From: Lyophyllum atratum
Taxonomy: Eukaryota; Basidiomycota; Agaricomycetes; Agaricales; Lyophyllaceae
Direction of reading: 5' to 3'
Assembly (NCBI GenBank): GCA_014905825.1
Contig: JACGCN010000045.1
Location: forward strand, 62,001-126,000
Length of the DNA stretch: 64,000 bases
The notes beneath the pieces are model-generated. The model saw only the letters and a list, made by a program, of their open reading frames with translations. It was not told the origin of the DNA and ran no database searches. The position numbers and the translations under genes are program-made. Positions 46,778-58,873 of this stretch are shown here, piece after piece. Position 1 is the stretch's first letter; the number at the start of each line of letters is the position of its first letter.

Positions 46778-47074
46778 TCAACGCGAGATAAAAACCATCA
46801 ATCTATTCCCTGGGTGTGATAACGACATGATCGCAGGTGGAAATTCGCCGCCCGACGCGTCGTTCGGCCTCCGCTCGCCTCCCCAAACGACGACCGAGCC
46901 CTTCCCGCCCGCCAGCACAGCCGCCGTGTCCCAGGGACACGCTGACGTCATCCCTCCCACCAACCGGATCGGATCGGCCGTGTCCCACGACAGCAAAGCT
47001 TCCTGCGTCCGCCCGGCGCCGCCAGTCCATACAATAGTCACGCTCGTAGAAACTCCGATCTTCAGAACGCTCAT
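46778..47074 (-). other. GC-rich open frame beside the transposon, unassigned
   Basis: A 98-codon minus-strand frame (MSVLKIGVSTSVTIVWTGG) with ordinary residues lies 70 bp outside the right repeat. The base composition is more GC-rich than its surroundings, and the segment contains three GGGACACG-type octamers. No family is recognised. It may be a remnant of another element. Confidence 0.2.
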
Positions 47075-47224
47075 GGACTCACTTTTCTTTTGTGCTCAAC
47101 TCGCAGTGATTTATTTGCTGCAACTATATGCTTCCGGTTCCTGCCTCACATCGTTGGCTTTCATTTCAATGTTCATCAATGAACGAGCGACAAAGGCCTC
47201 ATCGACACATTCGAGGATACCACT

Positions 47225-47735
47225 GTCGAGGACACAGATTTTGTGTCTGACAACAAGGTGAGGTACACCGATGCTTCATTGACCGACGCTTTCAGTGTTT
47301 CGTCGTTTTGGATTCGACGTTTGCCAATATATATGACGACCGAATGCCCAGAATAGCAAGAGTGAAGAGTCTGGCTCCTGGGGTTGATCTACTGGCTCGA
47401 GAGGACGGTGGAATCGATGGCATGAAGCTTGCTGTCGAGGAGATCAGGTTCAAATGAAAGAGACAGGAATTGGGTGAGTATCCCTATCCAGTGATCAAGA
47501 TTGATGACGATTTTCTTTTTGCAGATATCTTTTTTAACGTCGCTGGATGTACTTGTAGACACAATGGCGCGTTAAGTTTGGACATGACGCCAGCATCGAT
47601 TACGTTCTAGTTCCCAGTATCAGACGCCGACGCGATATCCATCCTGCTGGTCCTTCGAATTTCTGAGCTCACCGAACTTGTTCCAACTACATTTTTTCCG
47701 GGCTTGTCGGATAATATCGCTCGAGCCATCGCTTT
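47225..47735 (+). pseudogene. degenerate DUF6593-type gene
   Basis: The order of segments copies the intact gene at 48059-48756. KVRYTDASLTDAFS corresponds to KAKYTDTSLSSTFD. The stretch gtcgaggagatcaggttcaaa matches gtcgaagagatcaggttcaaa and is followed by a stop. Next come acaatggcgcgttaagtttgg (acaatggcgtgtcaaattcg in the intact gene) and a tail equivalent to SDADAISILLVLRISELTELVP. Several stops and frame changes are present and part of the middle is deleted. Confidence 0.8.
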
Positions 47736-48058
47736 GTCATGACAAAGCAAGTGATTCCTGCTTAGCCGGAAGCCTAACGCTCATTTCAATCTGGCGCCAG
47801 CCCCAGTTTCAGCAACGGAGGCGCGCGCCAAATAATTTCACAAATCTCTTTTACGGAATACACTTACGCCGTCCTTAGAAACCTCACAGACGAGTACTTT
47901 CCCAAGTTGGAACCTGCCTTCACTGCCACTATACTCCGGGGGCATGACATTGAGCGCTTACTAGTCAGCGACCTCACGTGTCCCTGTTGTTGAACCGAAG
48001 GCTGTGCTCTCAGAACCTGCGTAACTGCGGCACACCGCGACGCTGCATTTGTTCTACC

Positions 48059-48756
48059 ATGAGCACCAGCAACGAATATCTGTTCAACAGCAAAGCGAAG
48101 TATACCGACACTTCCCTGTCTAGCACTTTTGACAAGGCGTCATACCTTCTGAGCTCGACATTCGCCGAACGCAGCGACCGAATGCCCCAAGTGACCATGG
48201 CGAAGGGCCCATATGGGCGCCAGGGATCGATCATATGGCCTGAGAGGGCGCTGGAGCTCGATGGAGTCAGGCTTGCGGTCGAAGAGATCAGGTTCAAAGA
48301 GAAAGGACCAGGGTAAGCATCTCGTTGCATAGCCTCTAGTTCGTTTCAAGGGTGATGATATCTCCATCTCCGTTCCAGATCCCTCTTCTCGCACCGCTGG
48401 TCATATCAGAACACGCAATGGCGTGTCAAATTCGTGCACGATGCCAAGGCATGGAATGTGAGGCCACTTTATATTCAGTCCCCCTTCCTCACCTTTGACG
48501 ATGACTGGACTCCAAGGTCTTCCGAGTCGTCGGAGAGATACCGGAAGAAAATCCGTCCGTGGTGTTCAAGTTATATCAGTCTAGCTTCGCCAGGAAATCC
48601 CTGCCGGCATCGATCACGTTCCAGTCTTCTGTGTCAGAGGCCGACGCGATCTTCGTCCTGCTAGTCGTTCTGTACTCAGAGCTCACCGAACATCGTCCCA
48701 CTTCAATTTTTCCCGACATTTTGGGTAGCGTCGCCCGAGCGGCTATGATTTCATAA
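48059..48756 (+). CDS. DUF6593-type protein, copy 3
   Basis: Three exons join in phase: 48059-48312, 48379-48457, 48517-48756, giving 190 aa. The protein starts MSTSNEYLFNSKAKYTDTSL. It continues SIIWPERALELDGVRLAVEEIRF and SLFSHRWSYQNTQWRVKFVHDAKAWN. The second half reads VFRVVGEIPEENPSVVFKLYQSSF, SEADAIFVLLVVLYSELTE and a short tail. The arrangement is that of the DUF6593 family, but this copy is only distantly related to the tandem pair at 9.2-11.4 kb. No signal peptide is seen and the function is unknown. Its degenerate sister lies directly upstream. Confidence 0.8.
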
Positions 48757-50638
48757 TCGAGTGAGCTGATCATGCCTATCATGTACACAGGCACATTTTG
48801 ACTCAAGATAGAGCCTGTGTTCTTCGAGCATCACTGCCAATTCTTGTTCGCTGTCTCGCCTAATTTTGATTCCGAAATTCGATAAGTATGTACCGTCTGG
48901 GGGTGAGACTCTAAGACACGAATGAGTTCTCTTCCGCCACCTACTCGAGTAAGTAAGCTTACAGGTCAAGATCTTCCGGTCATATATGAACGTACGAGAT
49001 AGCCCTACCAATAATCCTTTCGTAGATGGTCCTGGATATGAGTGGAACTCACGCGTAAATCCACCTTATGTACCGTTCAATGACATCTTTGACATTAAAT
49101 ACCTAGTCCACGTGAACGACCGTCACGCTCATTTTCGGAAGACGCGATGTTTGCTCTTGTTATTTCTGATCGCTTCCATTTTCAACTTGAACCCACGTCG
49201 GAAGCCTGCCTCAGTGCTCTTGCATTGTTTCCATTCTAGAGCGCTGCACCCGGGCCCGCAGCTCCTTGGGAGACCTACGATGGCGTCTATCTCACTCTTT
49301 CATGTCTTTGCGGATCCACATGCGGTCTCTCATCACCTCCGTATTACCGCACACCCCGCAATATCTTAACGCTGTCAAACATATGAAACCTGATCTTCCC
49401 GGAGCGCGATACCTCTTCAGAATACCGACGGAAGTGGCTCAGGTGAAGCTTGGTTCCGTCATCCTGGCTGCCTTCTGTACTCAGAGTCGTTACGACCAGA
49501 TGTGATTTTCTCGTCTCGCCAGAACGATAATTTTTTATGCAAGGCCGATCTCGTTGATTCTGTACATCAAAAGTGCATGGATTGGCATCATGCATCATGG
49601 GTATGCTTACACGACTCTTTTCACGGTACAGAGAGCTGAGGAGGGTTATCACATTAGACAGGATCTCGAATGTTGGTCACTGACTGAGCTGTCCCTGTTC
49701 CTCGATGCTCGGATCGTCGCCGACGTTGAAGATGCTATCACAGACAACCATCCGCAACTACATTACGTGTTGTGGGTGCTGTGGGTGCACGATCCGTGCT
49801 CTGGGATGCTACTCACGTCACCGCCGATTGTAGGCAAGAATATCGAATCGCAACCAGACAAACTCCCCCTTATAACCCACCGTCGCGTGCGATGAAATTG
49901 ACACCGATGATACAGGCAAAGGCTGGGTGAGATGACAGTTGGTGGAGTTCTGACACTCCATCATGATACGTTGATGTCCTCCGTCACGAAGTCGAGATGT
50001 TGGTGTTTTCTCCTACATTTCATGTGAAGAAGCCTACTGACATTCTCCATAATGGACGCTTTTACACTCTTTAGCTTGATTGCATATTTAACTCATGACG
50101 TGCTCCTCTTCGATGATACATCATGATGTAGCACTAGGGATCGTCGTCAGTGTGCATCGCGTTCTTGTTTCAGCAAACCACGTGCTGATTACACTGTACG
50201 TACATCATATATATTGATCCTAAGCGTATGAATAGTCCCCACACCTTTCAGACTCCTCGAAAGATGGCGATGTACTTCTCAATTCCATGACACCCTAGTG
50301 CGGATAAGACGCCCCGTTCAAGTAAACGAGGTTGTAGGTACATCAAATATGTCCACGAGCGTACTTGGGATACTCACATTGTTCAAGGCTTATGGAAGGA
50401 TGGCAGTGTAACTGTTCACATCTTCAGGGGATCGCATTCCCGATTCAGGTGAATCACATCCAAGGTACATGAGATAGATCTATCCTATAGTATGCGTATG
50501 ATACTCACCCTTTTCGTCAATGAAGGATGGCGGCGGCTTGACACTTATCAGCTGAATTACTTCAGGCTCGTGGGGGGGATATATACTCACATCCTGGGAT
50601 TCCTACCCCGATTGTTCCATTTCATCTGGCTATCAGTT
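48757..50638. other. 1.9-kb intergenic region upstream of laccase 1
   Basis: Short frames occur on both strands (for example 48986-49369 and 49554-49895, plus), but none has family motifs. A short element, tccatcatgatacgttgat at about 49957, recurs at about 54232 upstream of laccase 2. A TATA-like run (atatata) at 50580-50586 lies about 55 bp before the laccase 1 ATG. Confidence 0.4.
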
Positions 50639-52932
50639 ATGGTCCGGTTTGCTGCTTTGGTTGGCCTGGCCACGCCACTCCTGGTTGCTGCTGCAGTGTC
50701 CGTCGAAGCCGGTATTCGTCCCCCCTCCCAGCCTGATCTTCCTCCCAAACTTCTGAGGGTGGCAAATGGCTTCATTGCGCCAGATGGGTTCAATAGATCG
50801 TGCGTAACAGGTCGCTCGTAAGCTACCACATATCTTATTCCATAGATCAGAGCTGTGCTGGTGAACGGCCAACACCCTGCCCCGCTGCTAACTGGAAAGA
50901 AGGTATGTTCCGCATTGCATCCAACCTTCCGTTGGCTAAGTTGTCCTGGAGGGAATGCGATTTCGCATGAATGTGGAGAATGCGCTAACGGATCCCACAA
51001 TGCAGAGGGCGACAAGTATCGTACGTCGCGCGTCCATTGGCTAATGAATCAGTCCGTCAAAAGCCTTATCATTTACCTTACGCTTCCAGCATTGGCATGG
51101 GTTCTTCCAGAAAGGGACAAACTACGCTGATGGTCCCGTCGGCGTCAGCCAGTGTCCGATTTCTCCTCAAGAATCCTTCGTGTACGAGTTTACTTCCAAC
51201 GATCAGGCTGGCACCTATTGGTACCACTCTCATTTTTGTACGTTGACTGTTTTGAGCTGCCTTTACCTTTTACTTCACTGCTTAATCCGCTCCTCGTGTA
51301 GCGGTACAATACTGTGATGGTCTTAGAGGACCATTTATCGTCTACGATGACAACGACCCCCACAGACGGCTCTACGATGGTCAGCTTAACGACTTCGCGA
51401 TATGGAGCTGCTATTGACGTAATCTAAATTCAAGTTGACAACGAAAACACTGTCATTACTGTCGGAGAATGGTAAGGTATCCCATCTTCTGCGCATTAGT
51501 CAAACTCAGTCCTTACCAGGTATCACACCCCAACTCCCTCAATCGTAACTCTCCCACTTGCGCATTCAACGCTCATCAATGGCAAGGGCCGTTCAATCAA
51601 TGGGCCAGTAGTGCCTCTTTCCGTAATCAATGTCGAACCCGGCAAACGCTATCGTTTCCGACTTATTTCAATTGCATGCGATTCGAACTACATGTTTTCT
51701 ATCGACGGTCACTCTTTCCTTGTCATTGAAGCCGACGGTCAGAATGTCAGGCCATACAAAGCTGACACGATTCAAATATTCGCTGGTGTGTCACCTTGTT
51801 CTTGGCGTACGGTATTGAATCCCTGACCTCACGATAACAGCCCAGCGCTACTCGTTCGTCCTGTTGGCCAACCAAAAGGTTGACAATTACCGTGTTCGCG
51901 CCCTGCCGAATAATGGAAGGGGTGACTTGCCATTGAACTTTAACGGCGGAATAAACTCTGCAATTCTTCGTTATAAAGGTGCCAAAGCTGTCGATCCCAC
52001 GTCCACTGCAGGGAAGGGAGGCAAACTTTTGAACGAGTCGGAGCTTCGGCCTCTTCTTCTTGATGCTCGTGCCCCCGGCGTTCCTCGCCTTGGTGCCGCA
52101 GATGTAAACATCAACCTCGATATCAAGGTGGACGTCCCAACATTGAGCTTCACGATCAATGGTAAAGCCTATAAGAACCCCCAAGTTCCTGTTCTTCTGC
52201 AGATCCTCTCTGGTGCAAAATCCGCACAAGAACTTCTGCCATCTGGATCAATATTTACTCTACCGAGGAACAAGGTCATCGAGATCACGATGCCAGGCGG
52301 CGCTGACTCTGGACCAGTAAGCGTCCCTCGTCAGGCCATAAATCTTGTACTTATAATGTCGCACAAAGCATCCTTTCCATCTGCATGGCGTAGGTGCTTT
52401 TTATTTGCTAATGCCATCTGTGATGAATCGTTTTCGTGTCCTAGCATACGTTCTCTGTCATCAAAAGCGCAGGCACGAACGTTAAACCGAATTACATGAA
52501 CCCTGTGAGACGAGACGTCGTAAACCTTGGCGACGCTGGAAGTAACGTTACTATTCGATTCGTCACTGACAATCCTGGACCCTGGTTCCTCCACTGGTGG
52601 GTGCCTTTATCTGTTTCTCTGCTTCGTCACTTAGTCATGCTTCATTATACAGTCACATCGACTGGCATCTTGATTTGTACGTTATCGCTTCCCACCGTGA
52701 CATAGAGCACTATGCTCATTTTCTGGACAGTGGCCTCGCCGTCGTCTTTGCTGAAGACCCTGAAAATACAGACGCATCCGTCAAACCTCCTGGTCAGCCT
52801 GCTTATCTTTCGACCTCATTTTCGGTTCTAATTCCTGCTCGTTTAGATGACTGGCGAACGCTGTGCCCTACCTTCGACGCTTTGCCACCTTCCGCGACAG
52901 CTATCACACAGATCCCTGAAATCAATGACTAG
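50639..52932 (+). CDS. laccase 1 (secreted multicopper oxidase)
   Basis: Thirteen exons join in phase: 50639-50799, 50851-50902, 50952-51020, 51090-51237, 51302-51379, 51435-51471, 51520-51785, 51841-52316, 52369-52389, 52445-52596, 52653-52676, 52731-52792, 52847-52932, giving 543 aa. A signal peptide ([21 protein letters not shown]) is followed by all four laccase copper signatures: [44 protein letters not shown] and HCHIDWHLDFGLAVVF. HPFHLHG is on a 21-nt micro-exon. Ten residues after the T1 cysteine is a leucine, so the axial position is non-coordinating. Secreted laccases oxidise phenols and reduce oxygen to water, acting in lignin and pigment chemistry. The gene is the tandem twin of the one at 54615. 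Confidence 0.95.
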
Positions 52933-54614
52933 ACGGACTATCACTTCGCTGTCTGTCCCTTTTGGACTAGAACTCGCTTTAATGTGCTCTCACCTTCATT
53001 GCTTATTACCCATAACATCCGATCAATTCCTCCCTGTACTCAAGTTCAGTCCCAAGTATACACTAGGCTCGGTCTTCAAGCAAAGCATACCAAGGGAGTC
53101 CAGCGAATGTTTACTTCCTGCTCGGCATTGGCCATTTCCTGCTCGGCATCATCAGATCAACCGATCCAAAGACCCATTCGTGATCATGAAAGGCTGTCCC
53201 TTCGTCGCTACACAAGAGTCGCATTTAACTTGAAGCTTGTTGACCATCCTCTGCAGTCGTCAAGGTTAAGAGCTACTCGTCTATCGCCGACCGCGAGTGT
53301 CAGTCACATAATGATCAATGTGGACCTCTAGATATATCCTTCGAGCCGTCCGCGTCTGCCTCCAGGGCAACGCGTTATCTAGTACCCCCGCCCTGTCGAC
53401 CGTACGGTGTGGCCTAATGCGCGACGTAGTGGTAGTGTCTGGCCACTGCCGATGCTGTCGAACAATACGGTGGTACCCCGTGTTGCTTTATCATCAGATG
53501 TAGATGTGAGGTCTTGTAATCTCCGATCCAGCGGGCGTCTTCCAATTGATATCACAGTTGTAACGTCCCCATCAACCACGAGTCTTAGCTTGACTCCGGA
53601 CGGTTCCACTGCTCGAAGACACTGAAACCACATCGGGATTTCCTCCGTCGGCCAGTCTCGAGTTCCCTTTGCCATTGCAATGTCCAGATCTACGCATGGT
53701 ATGCCGGAGAGTCTTCTGGCCGAATATTTCCGCCTTCCGCGCCCAGACCACGATTGTTTGCGTCACTGGTACAACAAATCAGGACAGGTAGCGAAATCGG
53801 TTGTCAGTGGACCAATTCACCAGTCGTATTTGATATTAATAGGAGATGAGCAGTATCCGTCATTCGTTTACGCGCTCTGATGATGTTTTGATTCTAGGTA
53901 TCTTTCCGAATCAATGTGATGACAGTGTCTCTCCGCATACTCCGCCCACTCCAGGCAGCAGGTATGGGTATGGAGGAATTCTTAAACCTTTGAATCAATC
54001 ATGTGGAACAGAAGTGATGTTCGCCTCTCATTTCGTAATCATTTCTGAATGAAGGGGGCCAGGGTCGTAACAACCGAGCACGCGGGTGCCTATGACCGAG
54101 GCTCTTCTCCGTAATGCTTCTTGGCCGCTATCGAATATCGAATTATCAGGAAGCACTCAGAACATATGTAAGGATGGAACCCCGCTGATGTAGGCAAAGT
54201 CGAAGCTTTACAGGGTGTTGAAACTCAACAGTCCATCATGACATGTTGATCGCAACACCTGTCCGGACCTCAAAATTTGGTATCTGCCAAAGGTCTTACT
54301 TATAACAGCCTGGATCTCTTCCATCAGTCAACATTTGTCAACACTTCGGTGACTGGACACAGTTTCTACGCTTGCGTTGAGGCTCTCGAAGGTTTATGAT
54401 GGGACGGCATAGATCGCGCTCTAAAACCGGCCTGGGCATGCGCGGATGACAACCCTTGTCCCAGTGATTCATGTCGTACGTAGATCAAAACTGATCAAAG
54501 ATAGCAGGTGCTGTCCTTGACAGCTACGCCCTCAGCTACTTCTTAAGGCGAATGCAACTCTTGTGCACAGCTTACTCTATTCTCTTTCCTGGTCGTTCCG
54601 GCTCGCCGTAAACC
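52933..54614. other. 1.7-kb region between the two laccases
   Basis: No gene is supported. Some frames are open, for example 53675-53379 on the minus strand (98 codons), without family resemblance. The segment near 54232 shares a short element with the promoter-side region of laccase 1. Confidence 0.4.
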
Positions 54615-56892
54615 ATGGTCCTGGTCACTATTCTTATTGGCCTAGCTACACCGCTCCTAGCTGCTGCGGCTTCGATCATCGTTCCTCCTTCCCAGCCTAA
54701 TCTACCTCCCAAACTATTGCGGGTGGCCAATGGTGTCATTGCTCCAGACGGTTTCAATCGCTCGTCTGTAACAGAACTTAGTTGACCTGGCCTGCAACTC
54801 ATATTTTTGTTTAGTGCTGTGCTCGTGAATGGCCAACACCCCGCCCCACTAATCACTGGCAAGAAGGTATGTTCGCAACCATGATTTTGTTTTCTGTCTT
54901 CCTAATATCTGTGGAAGGGATCGAAATTTCGTTTGAATGTGGAGAATGCCTTGACGGACCCCACTATGCAAAGGGGAACGAGTATCGTGCGTCTTACTAG
55001 CTTTCCACCTGACAAAATCTTCGATCCACTGACAGCCCCCTCTCTAGCATTGGCACGGATTTTTCCAGAAGGGAACCAACTACGCCGATGGACCCGTTGG
55101 TGTCAGCCAATGCCCGATATCGCCTCAAGACTCTTTCTTGTACGAGTTTGCTGTCAATGACCAAGCCGGAACTTTCTGGTACCACTCTCATTTTTGTACG
55201 TCGCCCTTCTACTACCGAGGGTTCTTCATTCTCAAACTACATCCCTAACCACAGCAACACAATACTGCGATGGCCTTAGAGGACCTATGGTAGTTTACGA
55301 CGATAACGATCCTTACAGATGGCTCTACGATGGTTGGTTGAGATCTTCAGTCTATCACGAAGTGGAAGTTGAAATAGTGTTTGCCTCTTCTAGTTGACGA
55401 TGAAAACACCATCATTACTGTTGGGGAATGGTAAGTTATTCCTCGTTGCCATTAAATGATACTGAGCTTTTTACAGGTACCATACCCCTGCTCCCTCGAT
55501 TGTGACTGAGCCGCTAGCGCATTCTACGTTGATCAACGGTAAAGGCCGTTCGACAAACGGACCAGCAGTACCCCTTTCGGTGGTCAACGTTGAGAAGAAC
55601 AAGCGCTATCGCATGCGTCTGATTTCCATCGCATGCGACTCCAACTACATGTTCTCCATCGACGGTCACTCATTCCTCATTTTCGAAGTCGATAGCCAGA
55701 ATATCGTGCCGTACTACGCCGACAAAATCCAAATATTCACCGGTAAGAATTGTCCTCTTCTCACATGATCGGTCCGAATTCCTTACCGCCGTGATCTTAG
55801 GCCAGCGTTACTCTTTCGTATTATTTGCCAACCAGAAAGTCGATAACTACCGCATTCGTGCAAAGCCAAACAATGGAAGGGGCGATCTGCCGTTGAATTT
55901 CAATGGGGGCATCAACTCCGCCATCCTTCGCTACAAAGGCGCCAAGGCCGTGGAGCCCACGACGGTCGAGAAGAAGCACCCCAAACTCTTGGACGAGTCG
56001 CAGCTTCGACCGCTTCTTATCGACGCCCGTGCTCCCGGTGTCCCTCGCCTTGGTGCTGCAGATGTGAACATCAATCTCAACATCAATGTCGAGTTGGGGC
56101 CAACTCCGAATTTTTCGATAAATGGACTGTCGTTTAAGACTCCCAACATCCCCGTCCTCCTCCAAATTCTTTCGGGCGCCAAGACTGCGCAGGAACTCTT
56201 GCCATCGGGCTCGGTTTTCAGTCTCCCGAGGAATAAGGTCATCGAAATCACCATGCCTGGAGGCGCCGCTGCAGGACCGGTAAGCCGTCGGTGTTGACTT
56301 CTGAGCCACTTTTACTAACTTCGTGTAAAGCATCCTTTCCATTTACATGGCGTAAGTGCTGTCTTGGCTGATATTGCTTGTACTAAGACGTGTCCTCTAT
56401 TCTAGCATTCATTCTCTGTCATCAGAAGTGCAGGGAAGAACGTGAAACCGAATTTCAAGAACCCTGTGAGACGAGATGTCGTCAACATCGGTGACGCAGG
56501 AAGTAATGTCACCATTCGATTCGTCACCGACAATCCTGGCCCCTGGTTCCTTCATTGGTGAGAATCTTCATGCTTTCGTCCGCGCAGTAGCTCATGAATG
56601 ATCCGTCCCCTAGCCATATCGACTGGCATCTTGATTTGTACGCGATATTCCATGCTTTTACCATACAGCGAGTTGATTTATTTATTCCTGAACAGGGGTC
56701 TCGCCGTCGTCTTTGCGGAGGATTCGGCGGATGTGACTGAACAGCCTCCTGGTTAGTTTACTTCCGTTTTTCGGCCTCATTTCTTCTCTAATGTCTAATT
56801 TAGAGGACTGGAGACAACTCTGCCCTACATTCGACGCCTTGAAGCCGTCCGCAACAGCTATTAGTCAGGTCCCTGAAGTCACTCGCTTGTGA
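54615..56892 (+). CDS. laccase 2 (secreted multicopper oxidase)
   Basis: Thirteen exons join in phase: 54615-54763, 54815-54866, 54918-54986, 55048-55195, 55255-55332, 55395-55431, 55477-55742, 55801-56279, 56331-56351, 56406-56557, 56614-56637, 56696-56751, 56804-56892, giving 539 aa. Exons 2-7 and 9-11 have exactly the same lengths as in laccase 1, so the pair arose by tandem duplication. The signal peptide is [20 protein letters not shown]. Copper motifs are complete: [49 protein letters not shown], again with an axial leucine. The differences cluster in a loop ([12 protein letters not shown] against [12 protein letters not shown]) and at the C-terminus, which ends VPEVTRL. Confidence 0.95.
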
Positions 56893-58640
56893 ATGGACAC
56901 CCCACCTCGTTAATTGTTTGTTATCTTTCTCACTTACCTTTCATTCGGGTTCACTATACACCAGTGGGACCGTGATCATTTCAACTTAACGCCCCTCCAC
57001 GCTCTTTATCTGTTAGTCATAACGTCCATTCATTACATACATTGGATATCTAAAGTAACACGTTTGATTTTAATATATCGTCGAAGACCCAGTCTATTGC
57101 TTCACCAGGGAAGAAGTCGTTGGATGATTGAGAGTGGATAGTCGACGACCATCGGACTTCCGGTGAGTTGAATTTCTTGGTAACTTGGGGCGATATATCG
57201 CATTACACCAAATATCCATTGGTACATTTTTCTACGCATTTCAGCTGGCGGCCAAACCTCCTCCGTAGTAGCAACGCAAGATTAAGTTCAGGAATTGCTT
57301 GGATTACGGAGCACGGTGATCAAGCGAAATCCAGGATATCGACTGAACTACGTTAGCTCTCTAATGACGCCGGCCACGATCAGATCGAATTGAATACCAA
57401 AGGAGGCAGCTTGGTTACTGACCTTGCCAAGTCTGTATGTCAGAAAGCGAAGTGCTTAACGATATCAAAGATACGTCCAGACAGATTCTTCGAATTCTCG
57501 ACGTCGAAAGCGCTTACCATTTCCCTGGGGTGTTCTTGAAGTCGAAGTTGAGGATGACAGTTGCCAGGACGCCTCTCTTCGATATCTGTCATCCGGTTTA
57601 ACTCGGATGTATTGCTCGAGCCCTTTATTTTTTGTCGCATGGATGTTTCTCCTTGGCGAGTATCATATGCCAGGATCTAGAGGGACCTTTCGACATGTAT
57701 GTAGGTAACCTTCCTGGGCAACTCTTCGGTTTGATGAAAGCTTGTGGAACTCTGACAGTCTTGATGTCCTTGCGCACATTTTCAACGTGGTAAACGCTCG
57801 AATTTCCTACATCACAGGACATGGGTCAGCACCTAAGAAATCCGAATGCAGGTCTTCCACCTCGGTAGGTCATCTCTAAAACTTTGATGTTTGGGATGGA
57901 ACATCGGCTTGGCCGTCCGCAAACCACATCCTCGAACGCTCTATCGAGTACATCGCAGGTACATCACGTATGTCTATCTCATCATATAAACAATACTCAT
58001 ACAGTTCCCAGCTGCGATAATCAAGCTTAGAGGATGTGCACGGGGTGCCCTGCTTACTTCGTCTGGACGCTATCATCCTACGATGTCTACGTTTTCAAAG
58101 CTTACTAGGCTCATCCTGCGAAATATAGTGGGGCTCGAGCTCACGTCCAGACGCGATGTCCATGTATATTTGAATATGTAGTTACTTGCTACATTCAGCG
58201 TACATCCTCGTGTGTACGAATTAACTACAAATGATATGTTGGTTTTACAGTAGTGTAATGAGGTCCGAACGATCTACGGACGGGAGTGTCTTCATGAGAT
58301 GCAATCGGGATAGGTATGAACAAATGCTGGGCGAAGGAGTGGGGCGTCGCAATGCTGATGATGTATAAGCGGGGCGGGTAGGTGTCAATGAGCGAACGTC
58401 AGTCAGAAGGAGTGTCGTGGATGCGCATGGTACAGAGTGCAGGTCTTGGGTATAGGGTCATGATTGGGTGTTCAAATCGTCCAACAAAAAGCCTCCGCTG
58501 TCGAAGTGGGGCAGAGTAGTGGCATGAGTGTCAGGTAATCCTGAATATTCCAGTAATCAACTGAGTCTAATGATGTCGAATGGATGGTGAAGACTTACAA
58601 GTCATACTGAATCCGCCACGTCGGCGAGTGCTGATACTCG
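56893..58640. other. 1.75-kb intergenic region downstream of laccase 2
   Basis: No complete gene is recognised. A sequence near 57743 (tgtggaactctgacagtcttgatgtcc) vaguely resembles the upstream regions of both laccases, which may point to a lost third copy. The part just before 58640 should contain the 3' untranslated region of the pheromone gene. Confidence 0.35.
58535..58615 (-). other. possible 3'-UTR intron of the pheromone gene
   Basis: On the minus strand, 26 bases after the pheromone stop codon, a consensus donor gtaagt is followed about 60 bases later by gaatattcag. This gives a plausible intron at about 58600 down to 58541. Transcript data would decide. Confidence 0.3.
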
Positions 58641-58796
58641 TCATGCTACCACACAATATGTGGTCATCCCCGTGCCCTTCCTCTCGAAGTCTGAGATATC
58701 AATATCCAGGCCCTCCATTTCGGATGACGCAGAATGAGGAGCATCGGAGATGACGGACGCAGAGAGCAGTGTCGTTATAGTGGTGAAGGCGTCCAT
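58641..58796 (-). CDS. lipopeptide mating-pheromone precursor (CaaX type)
   Basis: A 51-codon single exon starts MDAFTTITTLLSASVISDAP and ends ISDFERKGTGMTTYCVVA. It is too short for ordinary ORF cut-offs but has every hallmark of basidiomycete pheromone precursors: about 50 residues, a start MDxF/MDAF, an acidic middle (EMEGLDIDISDF), the two-residue charged cleavage motif ER, a short glycine-containing mature segment, and a C-terminal CaaX box CVVA for farnesylation and carboxymethylation. The predicted mature peptide is KGTGMTTYC with a modified cysteine. Products of this class bind STE3-type receptors on compatible mates. No receptor gene lies in the window, so it could be an orphan pheromone gene or the edge of a mating-type B region. 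Confidence 0.8.
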   Translation of the reverse strand: MDAFTTITTLLSASVISDAPHSASSEMEGLDIDISDFERKGTGMTTYCVVA

Positions 58797-58860
58797 TGCA
58801 AGCAGCGATTAAACGAAACGTAAGAGCACTCAGACGCGATCGCAGCTTGCGAAGTTCGAA

Positions 58861-58873
58861 TCACATTATAAAG
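58861..58873 (-). promoter_or_regulatory. TATA-like element of the pheromone gene
   Basis: On the minus strand ctttataatgtga lies about 70 bp upstream of the pheromone ATG. Confidence 0.4.
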
